From contig JALSOH010000006.1 in the NCBI GenBank assembly GCA_026986575.1, positions 186,001 through 250,000 on the forward strand: DNA of 64,000 bases, written 5' to 3'. The notes beneath the pieces are model-generated. The model worked only from the letters and a program-made list of their open reading frames with translations. It was not told the DNA's origin and ran no database searches. This stretch comes from Thermoproteota archaeon. GTDB taxonomy: Archaea; Korarchaeota; Korarchaeia; Korarchaeales; Korarchaeaceae. Below are positions 25,259-35,456 of this stretch, in pieces (the stretch's first letter is position 1; each line of letters starts with the position of its first letter). The position numbers were made by a program, and so were the translations under genes.

Positions 25259-26785
25259 ATGATACTGGAAACCCCCTACATGTTCCTGTCAGTGGTAGTG
25301 CCAATGGTGATATCCCTGATATTCCCGTTCTTGGACTTGGGAAAGAAGGCATTCGCCACCATATCCACCGTACTGCTACTGATACCCCTAGCCGTGGTCT
25401 CATGGCTCAGCTACGTCAGCGGCCTCAGCGAGCCCGTGCTCGACCCCGTATTCTTCGCGCATCCCACACTAGGTAACTTCACAATGCTCCTGGACTCCAT
25501 TAGCGCTCCTCTAGCCATCTCCATAGGCCTAGTGACCTCCATGATCTCCTGGTACTCCCTGAAGTACATGGACCACAGGTTCGAGGAGATGGAGGAGGAG
25601 GGCCATAAGCCAGCTAGCTGGGGCGTCTACTACATGCTCTACATACTATTCTCCGCTGCCATGATGGGGACCGTGCTCTCCACGAACCTCATCGAGTTCT
25701 ACATATTCTTGGAGATATCGCTGCTCCCGAGCTTCCTCCTGATAGCCTTCTACGGGTATGGGAAGAGGGAGAGGATAGCGCTCCTCTACCTGATCTGGAC
25801 TCACGTAGGTGCGCTAGCGTTCTTGGTAGGTACGCTTATACTGGGCCTCAACGTGGGGACCTTCGACTACTTCAACCCCATCAAGGCCGTCGCCAACTTG
25901 GGATTGGGTAACGCGCTCCCCGAGGCGATCAGGTTCCCCGTGTTCATTGCCATACTGATAGGGCTCTTCGTGAAGATGGCTGTGTTCGGTGTCCACATAT
26001 GGCTGCCCTACGCGCACGCTGAGGCCCCTACGCCGGTGTCGGCCCTCTTATCCCCGAACCTGATAGGCATAGCCGCATACGCCATGATAAGGATAGCCTA
26101 CGTTCTCTTCCCGGCCGACTTTCAGGCACTAGCCCCCTACATGCTCGGGCTGGCCCTCCTGACCATAATATACGGCGGATTGATGGCCTTGGCCCAGGAC
26201 GACTTCAAGAGGTTCCTTGCCTACTCCAGTGTCTCCCAGATGGGATACCTCCTGATGGGAATAGCGAGTGTGACCGCCTTGGGCATGGCCGGCGCGATAC
26301 TCCACTACGCCGCCCACGCCGTGGGCAAGGCCCTGCTATTCGCCACAGCTGGAGTCCTCATAACCCAGCTTCACGGCCTCAGGAGCCTGAGCAAGATGGG
26401 AGGGCTCGCTCCCAAGATGCCCCTCACCGCCTCACTGGCCCTCATAGGGTTCATGCACATAACAGGCGTGCCACCTTCGCTGGGCCTGTGGAGCGAGGTT
26501 CTCATACTCGCCGGAGTGGCCAACTTCGCCGTGAAGATGAACCAGTTCGTCCTCGTCACACTCTTCTTGCTGATAGGTATAGGGCTCTCCACCGCATACT
26601 CCTTCATCACTATGAGGAGGATATTCTTCGGCAAACCCTCTGAAGCTGCCGAGCACGCTCAGGAGGCCGGAGGGAACCTACTCATACCCATGATAGTCAT
26701 AGCCGCCGTTGGTCTCATACTCTTCCTCGTGCCTCAGCTGCTCGTCGATCCCATGGTGAAGGCCCTGGCTGGACTGCTAGGGTGA
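25259..26785 (+). CDS. nuoM: Complex I subunit M (NuoM)
   Basis: The 508-residue antiporter-like subunit has about 14 helices. The proton-path Glu is in FYIFLEISLLPSFLLI, the conserved Lys in FVKMAVFGVHIWLPYAHAEAPTPVSALLSP, and RFLAYSSVSQMGYLLMG follows. It precedes nuoL, so the order is K-M-L-N rather than the more usual K-L-M-N. Confidence 0.9.
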   Translation: MILETPYMFLSVVVPMVISLIFPFLDLGKKAFATISTVLLLIPLAVVSWLSYVSGLSEPVLDPVFFAHPTLGNFTMLLDSISAPLAISIGLVTSMISWYSLKYMDHRFEEMEEEGHKPASWGVYYMLYILFSAAMMGTVLSTNLIEFYIFLEISLLPSFLLIAFYGYGKRERIALLYLIWTHVGALAFLVGTLILGLNVGTFDYFNPIKAVANLGLGNALPEAIRFPVFIAILIGLFVKMAVFGVHIWLPYAHAEAPTPVSALLSPNLIGIAAYAMIRIAYVLFPADFQALAPYMLGLALLTIIYGGLMALAQDDFKRFLAYSSVSQMGYLLMGIASVTALGMAGAILHYAAHAVGKALLFATAGVLITQLHGLRSLSKMGGLAPKMPLTASLALIGFMHITGVPPSLGLWSEVLILAGVANFAVKMNQFVLVTLFLLIGIGLSTAYSFITMRRIFFGKPSEAAEHAQEAGGNLLIPMIVIAAVGLILFLVPQLLVDPMVKALAGLLG

Positions 26786-26791
26786 ACTAGG

Positions 26792-28888
26792 ATGGAGTAC
26801 GCGTTCCTGACTTGGCAGATCCCCTACATCGGGGCGATCTTGGCGCTGCTGCTGAACAGGGCAGGCAAGGTGAGGGACGTAATCGCCGTGCTAGCGATCT
26901 TCGGAGCAGCGGTGGCCTCCACCCTCACCTTGCAGGAGGCTCTAGCCTCAGAGGAGGCCATCCACATCTCCTATCCGTGGATCAAGTCGCTTGGCGTCAC
27001 CTTCGGCGTGTACGTGGACTCTCTAGCCGCGGTGATGGCGTTAATAGTGGCGTGGCTGAGTTTCCTCATAGCCGTTTACAGCCTGAAGTACATGGAGGGG
27101 GATCCAGGCCTCACTAGGTACTGGTTCTTCTTCGACTTCTTCGTGGGGAGCATGCTCCTCCTCGTACTGGCAGATAACCTGATCCTGATGTTCTTGGGAT
27201 GGGAGGGCACTGGACTGGCTTCGTACGCACTCATAGGCCACTGGTATACTGATGAGGATGAGAAGTGCGTCGGTGACATAGGGAGGAAGGCTTTAGGCGT
27301 GCCTATGTGGTTCCCACCCAGTCACAGCGGCCTGAGGGCCATAGTCTTCACTAGGCTGGGCGATGTGGGATTCATCGCCGGCATAGGCGCCATCTACTAC
27401 TTCACTCACACGTTCTCCATACCGGAGATAGCCCACATGGTCGGGGAGTGGGCTGGTCCCCTCGCCCACGCTGGACTGCTCTTTCCGTTCCTCCTGATTT
27501 TCTCACTAGGCGCGTTCGCCAAGTCGGCGCAGTTCCCGTTTCACGAGTGGCTCGTCACTGCAATGACCGGTCCCACGTCGGTCAGTGCCTTGATACATGC
27601 CGCCACCATGGTCAAGGCGGGAGTTTACTTCCTGCTAAGGTTCTCCCCTATATTCGTGCTCGCCGCTCACGAGATACCCGCAGCTGAGCCTCAAGTGCAC
27701 GCATTCTTCACGGCTGTAGCGCTAATAGGTGGGTTCACGGCCTTCTTCATGGCGACCCAGGCCCTCGTCTCCAGGGAGCTCAAGCTAATACTCGCGTTCT
27801 CTACCGCCTCCCAGCTGGGATACATGTTCCTAGCCTTGGGCGCGGCTGGGCTCATCGCTGAGTTCCCGATGGGCTTTCTTGCGGGCTTCTCTCACCTGAT
27901 GAGCCACGCGATATTCAAGGCTTCCCTCTTCCTCGTGGCCGGAGCCGTGATACATGTGGTGCACTCTAGATTCATCGACGACATGGGAGGCCTCTGGAAG
28001 GCCATGAAGTGGTCCTTCCTGGCCATGAGCTTGGCAGCTCTGAGCCTGATGGGAGTGCCACCCTTCATGGGCTTCTGGACAAAGGACACCATAATAGAAG
28101 TGGCGAAAGAATCGGGAGTCTTCTTGGCTTACCTGTTCGGAGTCGTGACCGCTGGCTTAACGGCCTTCTACTCCACTAGGATGGTGATAAGGACCTTCCT
28201 CTACGAGATGTCCGAGAACGTGAGGCACGCTGAAGAACATCACCATCTCCACGAGGCCCACCCGCTGATGCTCATCCCCTACCTAGCTCTAGCCCTAGTA
28301 TCGTTCATAGTGGGTCTGTCCTGGCCTGTCTACGGTCCCGAGATACTCGGAGCCATGGTGAGTAATGTGCTGGGGATACACGAGGAGTTCCACCCACACG
28401 TACACTTGGACATAGGGCTGCTCGCGACCTCGCTCACCATGGTGTTCGGAGGTATGTTAGTAGCTATAGGGTTGTACATGACCTCCAGCGGCAGGGTGAC
28501 CGTGCGCTCCCTCAGGGAGAACCCTGCGGGGAAGGTAATACACGATTTCCTCTACGACAGGTGGTACATCAACTCCATCTACTACATAGTGATCGTTGGT
28601 GGCTTCGCTTGGCTCTCCCGCACGATCTTCAAGTACTTCGACTCCCTGATAGTGGACGGCTTCTATCACCGCTTCATACCTTGGCTGACGGACAGGCTGA
28701 GCGTACTAGGGTTCAAGTACTTCGAGACCGAGGTGGTGGACGAGACCTACCACGACAGGATAGTGAGGATGTTCAAGGCCTTCGGATCCTACGTGAGGAG
28801 GCTCCAGACCGGTCTGGTGAACCAGTACCTCGTGGCCTTCTTCATAGGACTGCTCGTGGTGTTATTCCTCCTGCTATGGGTGGGATGA
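26792..28888 (+). CDS. nuoL: Complex I subunit L (NuoL)
   Basis: The 698-residue subunit is the longest antiporter-like protein of the set. Signatures are NLILMFLGWEGTGLASYALI, TRLGDVGFIAGIGAIYYF, KSAQFPFHEWLVTAMTGPTS and LIHAATMVKAGVYFLLR. A His-rich loop (HAEEHHHLHEAHP, near residue 480) is unusual and could bind metal. The long C-terminus (residues about 560-698) with a last helix fits the lateral helix HL of NuoL. Confidence 0.92.
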   Translation: MEYAFLTWQIPYIGAILALLLNRAGKVRDVIAVLAIFGAAVASTLTLQEALASEEAIHISYPWIKSLGVTFGVYVDSLAAVMALIVAWLSFLIAVYSLKYMEGDPGLTRYWFFFDFFVGSMLLLVLADNLILMFLGWEGTGLASYALIGHWYTDEDEKCVGDIGRKALGVPMWFPPSHSGLRAIVFTRLGDVGFIAGIGAIYYFTHTFSIPEIAHMVGEWAGPLAHAGLLFPFLLIFSLGAFAKSAQFPFHEWLVTAMTGPTSVSALIHAATMVKAGVYFLLRFSPIFVLAAHEIPAAEPQVHAFFTAVALIGGFTAFFMATQALVSRELKLILAFSTASQLGYMFLALGAAGLIAEFPMGFLAGFSHLMSHAIFKASLFLVAGAVIHVVHSRFIDDMGGLWKAMKWSFLAMSLAALSLMGVPPFMGFWTKDTIIEVAKESGVFLAYLFGVVTAGLTAFYSTRMVIRTFLYEMSENVRHAEEHHHLHEAHPLMLIPYLALALVSFIVGLSWPVYGPEILGAMVSNVLGIHEEFHPHVHLDIGLLATSLTMVFGGMLVAIGLYMTSSGRVTVRSLRENPAGKVIHDFLYDRWYINSIYYIVIVGGFAWLSRTIFKYFDSLIVDGFYHRFIPWLTDRLSVLGFKYFETEVVDETYHDRIVRMFKAFGSYVRRLQTGLVNQYLVAFFIGLLVVLFLLLWVG

Positions 28889-28891
28889 GAT

Positions 28892-30292
28892 ATGGAAATG
28901 GTGATCTGGTCACTGATGGTCCTGCTCGGTGGCATAGGCCTAGTGGTACCCACGCTCGACTACCTCAAGGGAACCAAGGTGAGCCCCTATCTAGCCCTCA
29001 TAGCTACAGCCCTAGCTGCGGTGCTCATCGGGCTCCTTATAGGGAAGAGCGGTACTCTCTTCGATGGGACCATAAGAGTGGATCCGCTTGCCACCTACTT
29101 GGCGCTGATAGCAACGGTGGGAGCGTTCCTCGTCACCTTCGCCTCTCTGGTCCAGGTGAAGGAGTGGAACACCTCCCCGAGCCTCTACTCCCTCCTCCTC
29201 TTGGCTCTCTTGGGAGTGTACTTCGTGCTATACGTGAATGACGCGTCAGTACTTGTCGCTGCATGGGCCCTAGTGGCTGTCGCCTCATACGTGCTGGTGG
29301 GTATAAAGAAGGACGAGGACTCCTTGGAGGCGACCGCGAAGTACGCGCTGATGGGCGTCGCCTCTTCATCCCTTCTCATATTCGGCATAGCCTTGGTCTT
29401 GGGAATAGTGAAGACCAGCACATTCCAAGTGTTGAACAGCGTACCCATCGGCCTGAAGACGACCCTCCTCTTGGGCGTACTGATGCTCGTTGCCGCATTC
29501 GGGTTCAAGCTAGGTGTCGTTCCATTCCACGGCTGGCTGCCCGATGTCTACGGCGGGGCTCATCCGATAATAGTGTCCTTCGTGGCGGGCGTGATCAAGC
29601 TGATAAGCATAGGAGCATTCCTGAGAGTCCTCCAGCCCCTCATACCCGCTGTCGCCAATGACTGGTTCCTAATAATGGCCTTTCTCTCGATAATAACCAT
29701 GTTCTATGGTAACTTGGCTGCGTTGGTCCAGAAGAACGTGCAGAGGATGATGGCCTACTCCAGCATAGCGCAGGCAGGATACTTCCTGATAGCCTTCGCC
29801 GCCTTGGCATACTCCGACTCCCAGGCTCTGGCGCTGGAGGGCATAGGGCTGCACGTCACCACCTACGTCTTGGCTAAGGTGGGCATATTCGTCGGCTTGG
29901 CCTACTTCGCTAGGAAGGGATTCGACCTGACGCTGGAGGGTCTGAGCGGCGTAGGAAGGAAGCTGCCCCTCTCAGGGACCTTCATGACCGTGCTGGTACT
30001 CAGTCTAATGGGGATGCCTCCTCTCATAGGATTCTGGAGCAAGTTCATGTACATCTTCTACTCAGTGATGAATGTGGCCCCGTGGCTGGCCTTCCTCGGT
30101 ATAGTGAACAGCGGTATCTCCGTGGGTTACTACGCTCAGGTGATAAGGTACCTGTTCTTCACCGATCCACCGGAGGTGGACGTCAAGGAGGAGGAACCCG
30201 ATCTCGAGGTCTATGTGCTCACCATCACCGCAGTGCTGACCGTCCTCCTAGGACTAGGGCTCGTGGATGTCATAATAGCCCTCCTCTCCTAA
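28892..30292 (+). CDS. nuoN: Complex I subunit N (NuoN)
   Basis: The 466-residue antiporter-like subunit contains FKLGVVPFHGWLPDVYGGAH with the key Lys and His, VQRMMAYSSIAQAGYFLIA, and MGMPPLIGFWSKFMYIF. It ends the operon; about 35 bases later the convergent VapC gene begins. The complex has A, B, C, D, H, I, J, K, L, M and N only. Confidence 0.9.
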   Translation: MEMVIWSLMVLLGGIGLVVPTLDYLKGTKVSPYLALIATALAAVLIGLLIGKSGTLFDGTIRVDPLATYLALIATVGAFLVTFASLVQVKEWNTSPSLYSLLLLALLGVYFVLYVNDASVLVAAWALVAVASYVLVGIKKDEDSLEATAKYALMGVASSSLLIFGIALVLGIVKTSTFQVLNSVPIGLKTTLLLGVLMLVAAFGFKLGVVPFHGWLPDVYGGAHPIIVSFVAGVIKLISIGAFLRVLQPLIPAVANDWFLIMAFLSIITMFYGNLAALVQKNVQRMMAYSSIAQAGYFLIAFAALAYSDSQALALEGIGLHVTTYVLAKVGIFVGLAYFARKGFDLTLEGLSGVGRKLPLSGTFMTVLVLSLMGMPPLIGFWSKFMYIFYSVMNVAPWLAFLGIVNSGISVGYYAQVIRYLFFTDPPEVDVKEEEPDLEVYVLTITAVLTVLLGLGLVDVIIALLS

Positions 30293-30326
30293 CTCTTTTT
30301 CTCTAGATCTTCGGAATTGGAAGTAA

Positions 30327-30782
30327 CTACAGCTGACGGAGGAGCCGAGACCAGCTGAGCACCTCCTTAGGTCTCAATTCCAGCTCCAGTTTTAATAGCA
30401 CATCATCCTCGGTGAGGAGTCGGTACCCTCTCACGGCAGCGGTGGCGTATATCATCCTATCGAAGTAATCCCCCACCCCGGCGTCCAGCAAAAGATCCGC
30501 GACCCTCTCAACCTCCGGATCGGTCAGTTCAACTTGGGAGATCCTGTCCTCGGAGAGCAGCGCCTTCAGTCCAGATATGAAGGCTCCCGCTAACTCCTTC
30601 CTCATCTTAGGATATCTTTTCATGAGTTTGAGGGATATCCACTTAGCCTCGATCAGGGAAATAGGATTGTAGAGGACCCTGTAAGCTTCAAGAACCTGTG
30701 GGAACTTGTCGTAGTACTCGAGCCCAACAGCAATCCCAAAAATGGGAAGCAGGTAGGTGGTGTCCAACAGGAGCTCATCCAT
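30327..30782 (-). CDS. vapC: VapC-type PIN-domain toxin
   Basis: The 151-residue PIN nuclease has acidic residues in LLLDTTYLLPIFG, SLIEAKWISLKL and VGDYFDRMIYATAAVRG, plus the C-terminal LLTEDDVLLKL, together forming the Mg-binding cluster. ATG 30782 overlaps the AbrB-type antitoxin stop by eight bases. VapC proteins are RNases that cut tRNA or rRNA when not held by their antitoxin. The module looks intact. Confidence 0.85.
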   Translation of the reverse strand: MDELLLDTTYLLPIFGIAVGLEYYDKFPQVLEAYRVLYNPISLIEAKWISLKLMKRYPKMRKELAGAFISGLKALLSEDRISQVELTDPEVERVADLLLDAGVGDYFDRMIYATAAVRGYRLLTEDDVLLKLELELRPKEVLSWSRLLRQL

Positions 30783-31017
30783 AGACGCCCTCCTCCCTCT
30801 GAGCCTCCTCGCTCAATCTCTCAGCCTCCTCGGGGGTTATCCTGATCACTGGATTCCTTATCATGTCCTCCAAGGCGGGAACTGGTTCCACTATCAGCTT
30901 TCCATCCTCTATCTTGGCTCTGACCACGCCCCCTTCCCTTATTCCCAATGTCCTCCTGATCTCTTTGGTAGTGTAGATCTCTCCCCTTTTTCCGACCTTT
31001 AGCATAATCTCCGACAT
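30775..31017 (-). CDS. vapB: AbrB/SpoVT-type antitoxin
   Basis: About 80 residues. The swapped-hairpin DNA-binding domain is typical: LKVGKRGEIYTTKEIRRTLGIREGG, then VVRAKIEDGKLIVEPVP. The C-terminal tail (residues about 50-80) should wrap the toxin. ATG 31017, with GGTGAG about ten bases before, is preferred; GTG 31029 is possible. It is first in the module and probably autoregulatory. The 170 bases upstream hold no gene. Confidence 0.83.
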   Translation of the reverse strand: MSEIMLKVGKRGEIYTTKEIRRTLGIREGGVVRAKIEDGKLIVEPVPALEDMIRNPVIRITPEEAERLSEEAQREEGVYG

Positions 31018-31196
31018 AACTACTCTCACCGAGATTATCCATAAATTCGGAGAATAAAAATGTATCAGAAGAGTACTCTCTGTATCTCTTTGAGCGATTT
31101 AAGGAAAAAAGCGAGTTCGATGGAAGATCGAAAGTGATTTGAGGAATCTTGCCGGAAGCCGTCGCTTCCCACCTTGGGTAGTGCTCTCTCGTGAAT

Positions 31197-32361
31197 ATGG
31201 AGTTAATTTTTTATGTGGTTAAGGCGAAGAGGCGAGGGTCCGCATGTACCTTCGGCATTGACGGATGCAAGCCAGCCACCTTAATCCTCGAGAACGGATC
31301 CGTTTATCGCGGTTGCAGCAGGAGCGGTCCCGGTATTCGCGTTCGGTGAGGTCGTCTTCACCACCGGGATGGTCGGGTACCCTGAGTCCCTGAGCGACCC
31401 TAGCTATAGGGGACAGATTCTGGTGATGACCAACCCGCTTATAGGTAATTACGGCGTACATACGGATCTGCTGGAGTCCGACGGAGTCCAGGTGACCTCG
31501 CTCATAATCCACGAACTTACAGACGCTCCTCACAGATCATCGAAATTATCGCTGCAGGAGTGGTTCGATAAATACGATGTGCCCATAATGGAGTGGGTCG
31601 ACACGAGAGCTCTCACCAAGGAACTGAGGGAAAGGGGGGTAATGAAGGGAGCAATAGGGATTTGGGACTCGGAAGAAGATCTTAACTCGCTGTTGAAGGC
31701 GCTGGAAGGGGCTCCCTCGTACGACGAGCTGGACCTAGTTGACGAGGTCTCCCCAAGGGAGGCAATACACCTGAGCGATTCCAGGCCTCTGGTTGCAGTC
31801 ATCGACTGTGGACTGAAGCTTGGGATAGTGAGGGAACTGTTGAGGAGGGGATTAGGCGTTGTTAGGCTGCCCTGTAGCTCCAGCGCTGACGATGTGTGGG
31901 AGACGGAGCCTGACGCCCTCCTGCTCGGTAATGGACCGGGAAACCCTGAACTGCTCAAGTCTCAGGGGGAGATGGCCGTGGAACTGGCCTACGACGGGTT
32001 AGTCACCCTCGGTATATGCTTGGGACATCAGCTCATATCCCTTGGCTTGGGAGCGGAGACCTATAAGATGAAGTACGGGCATAGGGGCCAGAACAAGCCC
32101 GTCAGAGATCTCAGGACCGGGAGGTGTTATGTCACCAGCCAAAATCACGGGTACGCAGTCAGGAGGGAGAGCCTGAGGGAAGCTAACCTCAGAGAGTGGT
32201 TCATCAATCCAGATGACTCCACCCTAGAGGGGACTTACCACGAGGAACTACCGATAGCCACCACCCAGTTCCATCCTGAATCGTCACCGGGACCGATGGA
32301 CACCTCTTGGGTGTTCGACCTGTTCGCCGAGGCGGTGAGGGAGGGAAGATGGAGACTGTGA
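31197..32361 (+). CDS. carA: Carbamoyl-phosphate synthase small subunit, apparently frameshifted
   Basis: From ATG 31369 the frame encodes nearly all of CarA (VGYPESLSDPSYRGQILVM, LTKELRERGVMKGAI), with the glutaminase Cys in LGICLGHQLISLG and the His-Glu pair in TQFHPESS. The first beta strands are missing from that frame, however. They occur one frame over at 31278-31346 (TLILENGSVYRGCSRSGPGI), ending in TGA 31347. Skipping one base near 31341 joins them as GIRFGEVVFTTGM, as expected for CarA. The upstream frame opens at ATG 31197, but its true start is unresolved. It is either an assembly or sequencing error, or a broken gene; carB downstream is intact and overlaps by 13 bases. Confidence 0.85.
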
Positions 32362-35300
32362 GGAAGGTCCTCCTCATCGGTTCGGGCGCGATAAAGGTTG
32401 CAGAAGCTGCAGAGTTCGACTATAGTGGTAGCCAGGCGATAAAGGCGTTGAAGGAGGAGGGTATAGAGGTAGTTCTGGTGAACCCGAACGTGGCGACAAT
32501 ACAGACCGGAGATATGGCCGACAGGGTGTACCTCCTCCCCATAAGGAAGGAGTTCTTGGAGAGGGTCATAGAGGCGGAGAGACCAGACGGGATAATGCTC
32601 GGGTTCGGGGGCCAGACGGCCTTGGATGCTGGGGTCAGTCTGTGGCGCTCCGGCACCTTGGACAAGTACGGGGTGAGGGTACTCGGGACCCAGCCAGAGG
32701 CCATAGACAGGGCATTGAACAGGGAGAAGTTCAAGGAGGCTTTGGAGAGGAACGGAGTTCCCATGCCCCCTAGCAGGCATGTCTCATCGGTAGAGGAGGC
32801 GGTGGAAGCGGCAGACTCGATAGGCTACCCTGTGATGGTTAGGGTCTCCTACAACTTGGGAGGAAGGGGTTCCTTCATAGCTTGGAGCAGGGAGGAAATG
32901 ATGGCTCTTATCCTGAGGGCTTTGAAGGCGAGCTCCATAGGAAGCGCCCTCGTGGAGAAGTACTTGGGAGGATGGAAGGAGATAGAATTTGAGGTGGTGA
33001 GGGATACTTACGGGAATGTGATCGCTCCGGCCTGCTTGGAAAATGCTGACCCAATGGGTGTGCACACCGGCGAATCCGTCGTGGTTGCGCCCTGTCAGAC
33101 CCTCACCAACCAAGAATACCAGATGTTGAGGAGCGCATCCCTGAGGGTAGCCGAGGCCATGGGGTTGGTGGGCGAGGGTAACGTCCAATTCGCATTGGGA
33201 GACGAGTACTACGCCATAGAGATGAACCCAAGGATGTCCAGATCATCAGCCTTGGCTAGCAAGGCCACGGGTTACCCACTAGCCTACGTGGCGGCCAAGC
33301 TGGCCTTGGGCTACAGGCTCGATGAGATACTGAACAGGGTGACCGGGGCGACTTGCTCCTGCTTCGAGCCCAGCCTCGACTACGTTGTCGTGAAGATACC
33401 TAGGTGGGACTTAGAGAAGTTCGAGGGGGTCGAGAGGAGCATAGGGAGCGAGATGAAGAGTATAGGGGAGGTCATGGCCATAGGCAGGAACTTGGCGGAG
33501 GCTATGCAGAAGGGCCTGAGGATGCTGGGGAGGTTCGACGGGCTGCCAATGGAAGGGGATCCCTCGGAGGCCCTGAAGGCCCTGAGGGAGAGGAGGCCCT
33601 ACTGGCCGGCATGGGCCTCAATAGCTCTGGCTGGAGGGGTGAGCGCCGAGGAGGTAGCCGAGGCCAGCGGTGTGGACATATGGTTCATCAAAGAACTGGA
33701 GAAAGCCGTCAGGGTCTACTCTAGGCTGGATACGAGCCCTTCTTCTCTGTATGCGGCGAAGAGATACGGCTTCTCCGACGCCCAGATAGCAAAGAAGCTG
33801 AGGGTGAGCGAGGATCAGGTCAGGAGGCTCAGGAAATCGCAGGGGATATCTCCAGTATTCAAACAGATAGATACGCTTGCAGCCGAGTGGCCATCAATCA
33901 CCAACTACTTGTACGCCACCTACGGGGGTCAGACCCACGACGTGAGGCCCGGAGCTGATGTGCTGGTGATAGGGGCAGGGGTCTTCAGGATAGGCGTCTC
34001 CGTGGAGTTCGACTGGGGTGTGGTGGAGTTCGCTAGAGCCGCGAAGGAGTACGTGGACACCGTAGCGATAGTGAACTACAACCCGGAGACGGTGTCCACG
34101 GACTGGGACCTGGTGGATAGGCTGTACTTCGAGGAACTCACCCTAGAGAGGCTGCTCGACATATACGAGTTCGAGTCCCCCGTCAAGGTCGTCACATTCC
34201 TCGGAGGGCAGGTGGCCAATGATCTGGCCGAGCCCCTAGAATCCAGAGGGGTCGATGTGCTAGGGACGAGCGGGAGTAATGTGGAGGTGGCCGAGAGCAG
34301 GGACAGGTTTTCTCAACTCTTGGATGAGCTCGGATTGAGGCAACCCCCATGGAAGGAGGTGAACTCTGTGGAGGAGGCGCTGGATTTCGCGATGGAGCAC
34401 GGCTACCCTGTGATGGTGAGGCCGTCACACGTCCTGAGCGGCACCTCCATGTCACTAGCTTGGGACGAGGGATCCCTGAGGCAGGCAGTTCGCTCAGCCC
34501 TCTCCACTGGAAGGAGTGTAGTGGTGTCTAAGTTCTTGAGAGGACCAGAGGCCGAGATAGATGGTGTAGCCGACGGAGATAGCGTGATTGGGGTGGTGAT
34601 AAGGCATATCGAGCCTGCTGGTATTCATTCTGGCGATTCCACTATGGTACTCCCAGCCCGCGGTCTACCAGTGGATGAAATGAAGGAGGCTGCCCTGAAG
34701 CTGATAAGGGCCCTCCAGATAAAGGGGCCCTTTAACTTACAATTCGTGATAAACGGTGGCGGTGTTTACGTACTGGAGCTGAACCTGAGGGCATCAAGAT
34801 CGATGCCCTTCTCCAGCAAGGCCTCGGGCGTCAACCTAGCTAGGGCAGCTGCAAAGGTGGTATTTGAGGGATCTTTGGGAGTTGATGAATTCTACGAGCC
34901 CGCGATGTTACACTATGCGGTGAAGTCACCGCAGTTCTCGTGGTCGCAGCTGAGAGGGGCCTATCCCTATCTGGGGGTTGAAATGAGGTCAACGGGGGAA
35001 GTCGCTTCAATGGACAGGGCTTACGAGGCGGCTCTCCTTAAGTCCTGGCTGGCCGTGAGCCCGAACAGGATGCCAGAGAGGGGAGTGGTAGTGGGATACG
35101 AAGGAGTAAGGGAGGAGCGCGGGAAGATGGAGGCGGCTGCGGATACGCTAGCATCCATGCTGGATGTCTGGTGGATGTCGGAAGTTGGCGAGGAGGAGGC
35201 GATGGAACTGCTGAAGGAGGGGAGAGCTGACATGGTAATCGCTACCGGGTACGCGCCTCAGGTGGACTACGCGGTGAGGAGGTTGGCGGCCGACTTGAAT

Positions 35301-35447
35301 ATCCCTCTGGTCTTGAACGCCGATCTAGCCTTGGAGTTGGCCAGAGCCTTCAATGCAGTCAGCTTGGAGGAGGTGGAGATAAAACCGATGTCCTCATACG
35401 CTAGAGGTTACCGCTCCATGGGACTACTGAGGAAGATCCCCCCTTGA
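32349..35447 (+). CDS. carB: Carbamoyl-phosphate synthase large subunit
   Basis: The 1032-residue synthetase has two homologous ATP-grasp halves. The first opens LLIGSGAIKVAEAAEFDYSG (GSGPI-type motif) and contains GGQTALDAG and EMNPRMSRSSALASKATGYP. The second opens VLVIGAGVFRIGVSVEFDWG and contains ELNLRASRSMPFSSKASGVN. The C-terminal MGS-like domain (about 920-1032) is the allosteric region. ATG 32349 with GAGGGAAG upstream is the start, inside the carA end. It makes carbamoyl phosphate for pyrimidines and arginine, both pathways present here. Confidence 0.95.
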   Translation: METVRKVLLIGSGAIKVAEAAEFDYSGSQAIKALKEEGIEVVLVNPNVATIQTGDMADRVYLLPIRKEFLERVIEAERPDGIMLGFGGQTALDAGVSLWRSGTLDKYGVRVLGTQPEAIDRALNREKFKEALERNGVPMPPSRHVSSVEEAVEAADSIGYPVMVRVSYNLGGRGSFIAWSREEMMALILRALKASSIGSALVEKYLGGWKEIEFEVVRDTYGNVIAPACLENADPMGVHTGESVVVAPCQTLTNQEYQMLRSASLRVAEAMGLVGEGNVQFALGDEYYAIEMNPRMSRSSALASKATGYPLAYVAAKLALGYRLDEILNRVTGATCSCFEPSLDYVVVKIPRWDLEKFEGVERSIGSEMKSIGEVMAIGRNLAEAMQKGLRMLGRFDGLPMEGDPSEALKALRERRPYWPAWASIALAGGVSAEEVAEASGVDIWFIKELEKAVRVYSRLDTSPSSLYAAKRYGFSDAQIAKKLRVSEDQVRRLRKSQGISPVFKQIDTLAAEWPSITNYLYATYGGQTHDVRPGADVLVIGAGVFRIGVSVEFDWGVVEFARAAKEYVDTVAIVNYNPETVSTDWDLVDRLYFEELTLERLLDIYEFESPVKVVTFLGGQVANDLAEPLESRGVDVLGTSGSNVEVAESRDRFSQLLDELGLRQPPWKEVNSVEEALDFAMEHGYPVMVRPSHVLSGTSMSLAWDEGSLRQAVRSALSTGRSVVVSKFLRGPEAEIDGVADGDSVIGVVIRHIEPAGIHSGDSTMVLPARGLPVDEMKEAALKLIRALQIKGPFNLQFVINGGGVYVLELNLRASRSMPFSSKASGVNLARAAAKVVFEGSLGVDEFYEPAMLHYAVKSPQFSWSQLRGAYPYLGVEMRSTGEVASMDRAYEAALLKSWLAVSPNRMPERGVVVGYEGVREERGKMEAAADTLASMLDVWWMSEVGEEEAMELLKEGRADMVIATGYAPQVDYAVRRLAADLNIPLVLNADLALELARAFNAVSLEEVEIKPMSSYARGYRSMGLLRKIPP

Positions 35448-35456
35448 TCGAATGTA

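Noticed and set aside
28561-29241. A 226-codon plus-strand frame spanning the nuoL/nuoN junction
   Set aside because: Low-complexity Arg/His/Ser-rich translation across two certain complex I genes; a frame shadow.
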